The notes under the pieces: generated by a model
The model's database searches: none
What the model saw: the letters and a program-made list of their open reading frames with translations, nothing else
Told to the model about the DNA's origin: nothing
Position numbers and translations under genes: made by a program
Part shown: positions 1-6,494 of the stretch, one piece after another
Layout of the letters: every line of letters begins with the position of its first letter
Numbering within the stretch: position 1 is the first letter of the stretch
From: CAYFIW01 sp964343265
GTDB lineage: Bacteria > Chloroflexota > Dehalococcoidia > Lucifugimonadales > UBA826
Direction: 5' to 3'
DNA: 16,316 bases
NCBI GenBank assembly: GCA_964343265.1
Contig: CAYFIW010000033.1
Coordinates: forward strand, 1-16,316

Positions 1-674
1 TTATTTGATACGGCAAATACAACATCATATTTAATGTCTTCAGAGGCATCGATACAAAGATTGAGCATCTGGCATATGTCTCTATGTCCTAGATATATGG
101 CATTTTCTCTGACACTCAAAGGCTTGTTCTCTTTATGAACAGATCCGATTCTTACACAAATCACCGACATGCCATAATCATCTGAAAAATGTCTTCCTAG
201 GGCTTCACCCCATACTTTAGCTGCTCCATATAGAGCCTCAGGTCTTATCTGTTCATGCGTTATCATAGGGAAATTCTCAGGTACTTCATCATATTTTCCT
301 TCTGAGATTTCAAGGTATGGAGAAACTCTCTCAAATCCTCTGATTGCGTTGCCGCTTGATGCAAATATAACTCGTTTAACCCCGGCTCTACGTGCAGCCT
401 CAAAAACATTGTAGGTGCCAAGCACATTTCCAGCGTGTTGCCCTTCCCAGTCCTGCGAACCTAAATACGCTGCAAGGTGAACAACGACGTCTTGACCTTC
501 AAAGGCTGGTTGAATTGCTTCTAAATCTGAAATATCTGCCTGAAAATTCGTTACCCCTTCAACGTAACTTCGATTGAGAGCCGAAAGTTCGTAATTCCCG
601 CTCTGCATTAGATGATCTTTTAACAATCCCCCAATTAGCCCACTCATCCCTGTCACTAAAACCTTTGTCGTCAT
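1..674 (-). CDS. NAD-dependent epimerase/dehydratase (extended SDR), C-terminus cut off by window edge
   Basis: This reading frame runs from an ATG at 674 and is still open at base 1, so 224 residues are visible and the C-terminus is missing. It starts with a beta strand and the dinucleotide-binding motif TGMSGLIG (residues 8-15). An HLAAY segment follows (66-70), then the SSGNA strand (107-111) with the catalytic Ser region, and the YGAAK active-site motif (Tyr149, Lys153). This is the extended short-chain dehydrogenase fold of NAD(P)-dependent sugar epimerases and dehydratases. The segments RIGSV (175-179) and FAVSN (220-224) resemble uronate dehydrogenase-like members, so oxidation of a sugar or uronic acid is possible, but the substrate cannot be fixed. 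It is divergent from the hydroxyacid dehydrogenase at 825. Family assignment is secure; specific activity is open. Confidence 0.88.
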   Translation of the reverse strand, partial: MTTKVLVTGMSGLIGGLLKDHLMQSGNYELSALNRSYVEGVTNFQADISDLEAIQPAFEGQDVVVHLAAYLGSQDWEGQHAGNVLGTYNVFEAARRAGVKRVIFASSGNAIRGFERVSPYLEISEGKYDEVPENFPMITHEQIRPEALYGAAKVWGEALGRHFSDDYGMSVICVRIGSVHKENKPLSVRENAIYLGHRDICQMLNLCIDASEDIKYDVVFAVSN

Positions 675-824
675 GGTAAATCTCCTAGAAATTCTGCACT
701 GCTATATAGAGATCAGATATTAGCACTTCGGCTAAGATAAATTCACATCACTAATCCACAATGTCATAAATTTTTATAGGAATATCACGTATTATCTTAA
801 TTTATCATAAAGGAGATCATACCT
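675..824. promoter_or_regulatory. Divergent intergenic region between epimerase and hydroxyacid dehydrogenase genes
   Basis: These 150 AT-rich bases separate two divergent start codons, so promoters in both directions are expected here. A TATTAT at 790-795 is a possible -10 box for the plus-strand gene, but I see no matching -35 hexamer. The clear element is the ribosome binding site AAAGGAG just before position 815, about ten bases upstream of the ATG at 825. A short inverted repeat, TTAGC/GCTAA (720-724 and 731-735), lies near the middle and could be an operator half-site pair or chance. No small gene or RNA is recognisable. Confidence 0.4.
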
Positions 825-1778
825 ATGAACAAGGTAGCCATACTAGATGATTATCAAGAAGTCGCAGTATCCCTTGCAGATTGGGAAACATTGCCTAAAG
901 AAACCCAGGTGACCGTATTTAGAGACCATTTGAATGATATTTCAGATATTGTGCAAAGGCTTCATGGGTACCAAATAGTATGTGCTATGAGGGAACGTAC
1001 CCCTTTCCCAAAGGCCTTACTAGACAATCTTCCAAATTTGAAACTCCTAATAACAACCGGAATGCGTAATGCTTCCATTGACTTAAATCATGCATCAAAT
1101 CTTGGAATAACTGTTTGTGGTACGGAAGGACTAGGATATCCTACTGCGGAACTAACGTGGGGACTTATAATTTCATTAGCCAGAAAAATCCACCAGGAAA
1201 ATGAGGCAACAAAACAGGGTAAATGGCAGACCAGTCTTGGGGTAGGTCTTAAAGGTAAAACACTTGGCATCATAGGTCTGGGGAATCTCGGGGCTCAAGT
1301 CTCTAAGATAGGAAATGCATTTGGAATGAATGTTATAGCTTGGAGCCACAATTTAACCAAGGAGTTAGCATCGACACAAATGGCTACACTTGTACCATTA
1401 GAAGATCTTTTGAAACGTTCTGATTTCTTGACAATTCACACTGTCCTGAGCGATAGAACTAGAGGTCTAATTGGAGAAAAAGAAATTAGTTTGATGAAAG
1501 AAAATAGTTTCCTGATAAATACCTCTAGAGGTCCTATTGTGGAACAGGAATCTCTCATAAAAGCTCTTGAAGCCAACAATATAGCGGGAGCAGGATTAGA
1601 TGTATTCGATTATGAACCACTTGACGAAAAAAACCCTCTACTCTCGTTGAAAAATGTGCTTATAACCCCTCACATTGGCTACGTCACAAAAGAGGGATAT
1701 GAGATCTATTATTCTCAAACTGTAGAATGCATAAAGAAATTTCTCGAAGGCAAACCTGTGAGAGTCATAAACAACTGA
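825..1778 (+). CDS. D-isomer-specific 2-hydroxyacid dehydrogenase (NAD-dependent)
   Basis: A complete 317-residue protein of the family that interconverts 2-oxo acids and D-2-hydroxy acids with NAD(H), such as glycerate, phosphoglycerate or hydroxypyruvate dehydrogenases. The substrate domain occupies roughly residues 1-105 and the end of the protein. The nucleotide-binding domain carries GLGNLG at 151-156. The catalytic triad is present: Arg235 in NTSRGP, Glu264 in DYEPL and His283 in TPHIGY. The length is usual for the family. A strong Shine-Dalgarno sequence (AAAGGAG) supports the ATG start. It is followed after 63 bases by the crotonase at 1842 on the same strand, so the two may be co-transcribed. 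The exact 2-hydroxy acid is unknown; it may process the acid released from, or entering, the CoA-thioester pathway next door, which is inference. Confidence 0.9.
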   Translation: MNKVAILDDYQEVAVSLADWETLPKETQVTVFRDHLNDISDIVQRLHGYQIVCAMRERTPFPKALLDNLPNLKLLITTGMRNASIDLNHASNLGITVCGTEGLGYPTAELTWGLIISLARKIHQENEATKQGKWQTSLGVGLKGKTLGIIGLGNLGAQVSKIGNAFGMNVIAWSHNLTKELASTQMATLVPLEDLLKRSDFLTIHTVLSDRTRGLIGEKEISLMKENSFLINTSRGPIVEQESLIKALEANNIAGAGLDVFDYEPLDEKNPLLSLKNVLITPHIGYVTKEGYEIYYSQTVECIKKFLEGKPVRVINN

Positions 1779-1841
1779 TCATATCTAGAACGAATGCAAA
1801 CCACATAATATCGGATTAGAACCTAATGAGAGGCTATATAA

Positions 1842-2756
1842 ATGAGTTTGATTCTCGAAAAGAAAAAAAGTGTTGCGTACATCACAATAGACAACCCAGC
1901 TAAGGCGAATATATTAGACCGACAAACTTCAGATGAAATTACCGAAGCTTGGAGAGAAGTATGGGAAGACAGGAATATAAGAGCAATCATACTCACAGGT
2001 TCAGGAGACAAATATTTCTGCGCAGGTCATAACTTAGCACCTCCTCCAAACGTAACCGAAGAGGAAAGGCAACGTATGCGTTCAGAAAGCGTATTCTGGC
2101 CGCTTTCAGGTACTGTCAACGGAGCTCGTATAGGTGCTTCAGGAAATTTAGGGGACCACTATCCTCAAATCAATAAACCCGTAATAGGTGCTATAAACGG
2201 CTGGGCAGCTGGAGCAGGCTTCTATCTAATGTTGACATCCACTGATATACGAATAGCTTCAAGGGAAAATGCCCGGTTCAAATTCGCATTAACCAGCCAG
2301 GGTTGGGTAGGATCAGGCCCAGGGGCTACCTATTTACCCCGTCAAATATCATACTCAGATGCAATGAGAATATTACTCACAGATGAACCATTTGATGCTG
2401 AAGAGGCACTACGCATCAACCTCATCAACGAAGTTGTTCCACACGACAAATTAATGGAAAGAGCTGAAGAAGTAGCGTCCCAAATTGCTAATAAACCCCC
2501 AATAGCCGTAAGAATGATGAAAGAATTTGTGACCAGATTTAGAGAAACTCCTATAACGGAAGCTTGGAGAGTTCAAACACTAATGAATGCCCTTCTGACA
2601 CAAATGACTACCGACGGTGACGAAGGTAGGGCAGCTTTCCTTGAAAAAAGGGAGCCTCATTTTACAGGAGGAATAAGAACAAAAGGTGATCAATACCCAG
2701 AATTGGACGATACGGAATGGGAAAGATTGATGGAAATTAGAAAAACTATAGAATAG
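1842..2756 (+). CDS. Atypical crotonase (enoyl-CoA hydratase/isomerase superfamily) lacking both usual Glu residues
   Basis: A 304-residue crotonase-fold protein, longer than the usual ~260. The N-terminal half has the CoA-binding and oxyanion-hole segment YFCAGHNL (58-65) and the second oxyanion-hole stretch NGWAAGAG (119-126). In classical enoyl-CoA hydratase one catalytic Glu lies just after the GGG motif and the other about 20 residues later. Here the aligned positions are Tyr128 and Leu150, so simple hydratase chemistry is doubtful. The extra length comes from an insertion at about residues 66-110, between the oxyanion-hole strand and the next core strand, and from an acidic tail after 275. 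A GAGAGG ribosome binding site at 1828-1833 supports the ATG. The N-terminus clearly resembles the crotonase at 7775, so the two are paralogues. It could be a hydrolase, decarboxylase, lyase or isomerase on an acyl-CoA. It converges on the CoA-transferase gene at 2766 with only nine bases between stop codons. Confidence 0.85.
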   Translation: MSLILEKKKSVAYITIDNPAKANILDRQTSDEITEAWREVWEDRNIRAIILTGSGDKYFCAGHNLAPPPNVTEEERQRMRSESVFWPLSGTVNGARIGASGNLGDHYPQINKPVIGAINGWAAGAGFYLMLTSTDIRIASRENARFKFALTSQGWVGSGPGATYLPRQISYSDAMRILLTDEPFDAEEALRINLINEVVPHDKLMERAEEVASQIANKPPIAVRMMKEFVTRFRETPITEAWRVQTLMNALLTQMTTDGDEGRAAFLEKREPHFTGGIRTKGDQYPELDDTEWERLMEIRKTIE

Positions 2757-2765
2757 GATTGGGCT

Positions 2766-3923
2766 TTACTCTAACACTCCGTCATCTAATAATTTTTCAT
2801 ATTTAGAGTGCTCCATACCCACCAATTCTCTAAATATTTTATAATTATCCTGCCCTAGTTTTGGGGCAGTTCCGATGATGGGGTCAGGTCCTTGTGAAAA
2901 ATGCCATGGAACGCCAGGCATAAACCTTCTCACCCCATCATTAGTTTCCATTGGCACCATATAATTGTCTTTTCTCAGAACATCGTCACGATATACGTCG
3001 TCTATACTCCACGAAGGCGAAGCTGCTATTCCATAACTTTGTAAAAAATTTACAGCTTCTAAATCTGTTTTGCCTTGAATCCATTTACTTATAACTGATC
3101 TCAGCTCGTCCTTTATAGATTTTTCTACCTTCCCATGTACATTGAGATCCGTTCTTCCCAACAATTCACACAGCATATTCCACTGTCCTTCACATGTGAT
3201 AGATAACGCCAGCCAACTATCTTCTCCTTTACAGCGAAAAAGTTCACTCATCAGGTCCAAGTCATCTTCATTACCTATACTTTCAGACGGGGAACCATTA
3301 ATTTGGTTATTGAGTATGGTTATAGGCATAGACCCTAATAGTGCCTCTGCCATTGAAAAATCCACATATTGTCCCATTCCTGTAGACATTCTGTAATTCA
3401 GACATGCAGTTGTCACCATTGCCAGTTCCATTCCAACCCACGGATCTGCCCAAAGGCCTCCTTTTACTGGCTCTGAATCTTTGTATCCCGACTGGCTGTT
3501 CCACCCGGTGTAATGTTGAAGTAAACTTCCATAAGCTACCTGATCCTTTTTAGGACCAGAATGGCCAACACCAGATGATGAAATCATAATAATGCTGGGA
3601 TTCACAGAAGATAGAACATCGTATCCCAATCCTCTCCTTTCAATAACGCCAGTAGCAAAATTTTCTATCACGACATCTGAAATGGCCACCAAATCTTTAA
3701 CTATCTCTATTCCCTCAGTAGATGCTAGATTAACGCTCACATATTGCTTTGATTGATTATAGGAATGAAATGCCGGGCCCGAATACGACGGGTCAGGTCT
3801 CTTAGAACTACCAACTTTTATGACTTCCGCTCCCATAATCGCCATATGGCGTGTAGCGGTTGGACCAGCAATAATCCAACTCAAATCCACTATTCTTACA
3901 CCATCAAGAGGTAATGCTTCCAC
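2766..3923 (-). CDS. Family III (CaiB/BaiF) CoA-transferase, Asp-type subunit of the minus-strand pair
   Basis: A 385-residue family III CoA-transferase, near the family's usual ~400. Enzymes of this family move CoA from a donor thioester to a carboxylic acid through an aspartyl-CoA anhydride/thioester intermediate. The N-terminal signature is present (VRIVDLSWIIAGP, 9-21, then GAEVIKV, 31-37), as is the middle motif ending in WAD with the catalytic Asp at residue 160. The Gly-rich TGMGQYVDFSMAE stretch (181-193) and the C-terminal PGVPW substrate-closing loop (336-340) follow. The start is a GTG at 3923 that shares its first base with the TAG stop of the upstream gene, with GGGGAG (3930-3935) as ribosome binding site; this implies translational coupling and a fixed subunit ratio. 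Its partner is the Glu-type paralogue at 3923-5098, and a heteromer is likely. Substrate unknown. Confidence 0.9.
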   Translation of the reverse strand: MEALPLDGVRIVDLSWIIAGPTATRHMAIMGAEVIKVGSSKRPDPSYSGPAFHSYNQSKQYVSVNLASTEGIEIVKDLVAISDVVIENFATGVIERRGLGYDVLSSVNPSIIMISSSGVGHSGPKKDQVAYGSLLQHYTGWNSQSGYKDSEPVKGGLWADPWVGMELAMVTTACLNYRMSTGMGQYVDFSMAEALLGSMPITILNNQINGSPSESIGNEDDLDLMSELFRCKGEDSWLALSITCEGQWNMLCELLGRTDLNVHGKVEKSIKDELRSVISKWIQGKTDLEAVNFLQSYGIAASPSWSIDDVYRDDVLRKDNYMVPMETNDGVRRFMPGVPWHFSQGPDPIIGTAPKLGQDNYKIFRELVGMEHSKYEKLLDDGVLE

Positions 3924-3925
3924 TA
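3921..3925 (-). other. Stop/start overlap TAGTG coupling two CoA-transferase genes
   Basis: On the minus strand the TAG stop of the 391-residue gene and the GTG start of the 385-residue gene share one G. A GGGGAG element lies six bases before the GTG, inside the end of the upstream gene. This geometry favours re-initiation by the same ribosome and stoichiometric synthesis of the two proteins. The other CoA-transferase pair, at 6492-6497, has stop and start directly abutting, so both pairs are built for coupled expression. Confidence 0.7.
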
Positions 3926-5098
3926 GTAACTCCCCAACAGTTCAGAATTATGTTCTCCTAAAAACGGAGCCGGAGAACTAATTAAATGAAGTTCCATATT
4001 TGAAATTTCATATGGGACACCAGGCAATCTCAAAGAGCCGTAATCAGGATGTTTATAATCTACGAAAAAATTTCTGTACTGAAATTGATCGTCCTCAAAA
4101 AGATCCTCTATCGTGTTAACAGGAAAGCAAGGAATATGATTTTCCTGCCCTTTCTGAGCTATGTAGTGCTTTGAATAATTTCTGGTCCAGTTTGACACCA
4201 AATCCCATAAATCTTCAAAGTTAGACTGCCTACCTGATCTTGAACTGAAACGATCTTCATTGGCCCATTCAGGTGAGCCCATGAGATCAATCCATCTTTT
4301 CCATTGATCATCCTCTCTGGGTGAAATAGCCACATAGCCATCATTTGTCGGCAAAACACCACCCACAGCTCCCACCATTCCCCCAACTGATGCCTCTTCA
4401 ACTTTGGAGAGATCCCTTACAGGAGCAGGTTTTCCAAATGCCATATTTGCCAAACCGGCTATCGTTTGCGTGACTAATGCTTCATACTTCGAAACCTCTA
4501 CATGACCTCCTAAACCGGTCATATTCTTGCGATAAAGAGCCATCATTAGCGCAGTACAAGCAGTCATTCCCGACAGGAATTCTGACTGGTAACCTCCTGC
4601 TCTCACTGGAGGGTTATTTTGCGGATCTTCAACTGGCCCTAAAATCCCATGAGCGTTTCCACTCATGTGAAAAATGGTCAAATCCGTAGATACCCATTTA
4701 GAGCGCGGGCCATTATGAAAAAAATCTGAAACCTCCAGATATATCAATTCCTTATTTATGGATTTGAGATATGTATAGGTATATTTTTTTTCAATACAGC
4801 TTTTAAAAACACCTCCTTCAATAACTATGTCTGCATTCCTTAATAACTTCTGAAAATCTTGCTCTCCTTCATCCGTATTCAGATCAAGGCTCACACTTTT
4901 CTTACCATTGTTTAAAGCTATAAACAAACCACTTTCAGAATGATCGTCACCTTTCTTAAAGGGACCCATTTTTCTGGATATATCTCCTGCGAGTTCCTCT
5001 ACCTTAATAACTTCACATCCAAACCCAGACATGAGTTTTCCACAGTACGGTACTGAAATACCTCCGCCAATTTCTAAAATTTGTAAGTTTTCATACAT
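3923..5098 (-). CDS. Family III (CaiB/BaiF) CoA-transferase, Glu-type subunit of the minus-strand pair
   Basis: A 391-residue family III CoA-transferase homologue, the first gene of the minus-strand pair. The fold signatures are visible: GCEVIKVEE (27-35), GPF (45-47), LNNGKKSVSLDL (62-73), TGLGGHVEVSKYE (194-206) and the C-terminal PGVPYE (359-364). The usual AGP after the first strand is missing; the segment reads SVPYCGK instead (15-21). Where the family has its catalytic Asp this protein has Glu173, in the sequence YQSEF. The plus-strand paralogue at 5268 shows the same Glu, so it is a subfamily trait rather than a random mutation. In heteromeric members such as succinyl-CoA:benzylsuccinate CoA-transferase one subunit is thought to carry the active Asp; by analogy this may be the structural or substrate-binding subunit. 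Whether the Glu is catalytic is open. The ATG at 5098 has no strong ribosome binding site. Confidence 0.87.
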   Translation of the reverse strand: MYENLQILEIGGGISVPYCGKLMSGFGCEVIKVEELAGDISRKMGPFKKGDDHSESGLFIALNNGKKSVSLDLNTDEGEQDFQKLLRNADIVIEGGVFKSCIEKKYTYTYLKSINKELIYLEVSDFFHNGPRSKWVSTDLTIFHMSGNAHGILGPVEDPQNNPPVRAGGYQSEFLSGMTACTALMMALYRKNMTGLGGHVEVSKYEALVTQTIAGLANMAFGKPAPVRDLSKVEEASVGGMVGAVGGVLPTNDGYVAISPREDDQWKRWIDLMGSPEWANEDRFSSRSGRQSNFEDLWDLVSNWTRNYSKHYIAQKGQENHIPCFPVNTIEDLFEDDQFQYRNFFVDYKHPDYGSLRLPGVPYEISNMELHLISSPAPFLGEHNSELLGSY

Positions 5099-5228
5099 AA
5101 TCTATATTTACCCATCAATTACTCGTACAGGCAATGGAGAAAAGTGAGCTAACCTGGACTGGAAAGGATTGTATATCAGGAATACTCTACTCAATAAACT
5201 GATGAAACCCAATTAACCAAAACCCAGA

Positions 5229-5234
5229 TATAAT
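5229..5234 (+). promoter_or_regulatory. Consensus -10 box (TATAAT) upstream of the plus-strand operon
   Basis: A perfect match to the sigma-70-type -10 hexamer, about 40 bases before the GTG start(s) at 5268 or 5274. This would give a short leader of roughly 25-35 bases. No good -35 hexamer is found at 16-18 bases upstream and there is no extended TGN motif, so an activator may be needed, or the match may be chance in AT-rich DNA. Confidence 0.4.
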
Positions 5235-5260
5235 CCCCATGGAAAATATGAATTACACTA

Positions 5261-5266
5261 CAGGGA
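5261..5266 (+). promoter_or_regulatory. Ribosome binding site that favours the GTG at 5274 as start
   Basis: The only purine-rich element before the gene is CAGGGA at 5261-5266. It is too close (two bases) to the GTG at 5268 but well spaced (about eight bases) from the in-frame GTG at 5274. The ATG triplets at 5239, 5248 and 5266 are out of frame. Translation probably starts at 5274, shortening the protein by two residues. Confidence 0.45.
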
Positions 5267-5267
5267 T

Positions 5268-6494
5268 GTGCACGTGACTCAGGAAAGCTCAGCCGCCTTA
5301 AATAATTTGAAAGTAATAGATCTATCCGTAGGCTATGCTGGCTCATATTGCACAAAAATACTCAGGGATCTCGGAGCGACTGTAATCAAAGTCGAACCCC
5401 CCGAAACTGGTGACGTAACAAGACAATATGGCCCTTTCTTAAACGACGAACCAAACATTGAAACCAGTGCCCCATTCCTCTACTTAAATGCCGGGAAAAA
5501 AAGCATTACTCTAGACGTATACGATCCCAAAGCTGTGGAAATTATCAAGGGCTTGGTTTCAACATCTGACATTATCGTGGAAAGCTTTCACCCTGGAACA
5601 ATGAAATCTCTAGGGCTTTCATATGAAAGCCTGTCTGAATTAAATCCAAAAATTATAATGGCTTCTCTGACCCATTATGGTCAAGAAGGACCATACAAAG
5701 AGTACCTCGGTTCAGATATCACATCTTATGCGCTGAGTGGGTATATGTATTTAACTGGAGACGAAGATAGAGAGCCTCTTAAAGCAGGAGGAAGACAATC
5801 AGAATATCAATGTGGCCTATCAGGTGCTCTCTCAATTGTTGCAGCGTTAATAGGCAGATTATTTAACAACAGAGGTCAATATATAGACGTATCCGCCACC
5901 GAATCTCTCACAAGTACCTTTGATGGCGTTGGGTATTTCCGAACATATGAAAGAAGTGGAATAGAGCCTTTGAGAGCAGGCACACGTCTCATAGCAAGAG
6001 AACCTTCTGCTGCCTATCCATCACGATTGTTGCCCTGTAAGGACGGATGGGTGCATGTGCACTATTCTCCCAGTAACCCTGAAGGTCTCGCCTTTCTCAC
6101 AGGCTCAGAAAGATTGGCCGAGAACGAAGTATTGGGAGAAATGATGGGTCATGCAGACGAGATAGACGAATTATTAACGACATGGCTCTCAAACCATACG
6201 AGGGAAGAAATACAAACCCTAGCGCAAGAAGTAAGAGTCCCGTTCACGATGGTTCAGAGTATTGATGAAACCCTAAATGACCCGCAAAACTCCTACAGGA
6301 ATTTTTTTGTAGACATCGATCATTCACACGCTGGTATGCTGAAATACCCGACCTCGCCTTTTAGACTAAGGACCACTGAATGGATGACCGAATCTCCTCC
6401 ACTACTTGGCCAACATAATCAGGAAATCTATATGGATACTCTTCAATTGACCGAAAAAGAGTACAAAAATCTTTCCGAGAACAGGATTATATAA
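5268..6494 (+). CDS. Family III (CaiB/BaiF) CoA-transferase, Glu-type subunit of the plus-strand pair
   Basis: A 408-residue family III CoA-transferase homologue opening the plus-strand operon, probably initiated at a GTG (5268, or better 5274). Visible signatures are LKVIDLS (14-20), YAGSYCTKILRDLGATVIKV (23-42), TRQYGPF (51-57), LNAGKKSITLDV (73-84), NRGQYIDVSATE (201-212) and SPPLLGQHN (376-384) near the end. The catalytic-Asp position is Glu179, in RQSEY, matching the Glu-type protein at 3923-5098. The shared YC-x-K segment and the loss of the full AGP motif in both suggest they are orthologous in role. The stop codon abuts the ATG of the Asp-type partner at 6495 with no spacer. It is expected to form a heteromer with that partner and to transfer CoA to an unidentified carboxylate. 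The Glu might act as an alternative carboxylate or be inactive. Confidence 0.88.
   Translation: MHVTQESSAALNNLKVIDLSVGYAGSYCTKILRDLGATVIKVEPPETGDVTRQYGPFLNDEPNIETSAPFLYLNAGKKSITLDVYDPKAVEIIKGLVSTSDIIVESFHPGTMKSLGLSYESLSELNPKIIMASLTHYGQEGPYKEYLGSDITSYALSGYMYLTGDEDREPLKAGGRQSEYQCGLSGALSIVAALIGRLFNNRGQYIDVSATESLTSTFDGVGYFRTYERSGIEPLRAGTRLIAREPSAAYPSRLLPCKDGWVHVHYSPSNPEGLAFLTGSERLAENEVLGEMMGHADEIDELLTTWLSNHTREEIQTLAQEVRVPFTMVQSIDETLNDPQNSYRNFFVDIDHSHAGMLKYPTSPFRLRTTEWMTESPPLLGQHNQEIYMDTLQLTEKEYKNLSENRII

Larger units (their letters stand above)
5099..5267. promoter_or_regulatory. Divergent promoter region between the two CoA-transferase pairs
   Basis: These 169 bases lie between the two head-to-head CoA-transferase operons and must carry promoters for both. 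For the plus strand there is a perfect TATAAT at 5229-5234. For the minus strand, the complement of 5168-5173 reads TACAAT, with TTGAGT (complement of 5189-5194) 15 bases upstream, a weak and short-spaced match. A spaced inverted repeat, ATCAG/CTGAT (5175-5179 and 5199-5203), lies between them and might be an operator; it is too short to be convincing alone. No coding sequence or structured RNA is recognisable. Confidence 0.45.

Noticed and set aside
720..735. Hairpin TTAGC-ACTTCG-GCTAA in the divergent intergenic region as a terminator or riboswitch
   Set aside because: The stem is only five base pairs, has no following T tract, and lies between divergent starts, where no terminator is needed. 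There is no conserved riboswitch core.
2757..2765. Bidirectional terminator between the convergent crotonase and CoA-transferase genes
   Set aside because: Only nine bases separate the two stop codons and no stem-loop can be drawn there.
3142..3396. Small plus-strand open frames inside the CoA-transferase, LLM and surface-protein genes
   Set aside because: They lie antisense to or within genes with clear family motifs, have no ribosome binding sites of note and no recognisable domain; they are frame shadows.
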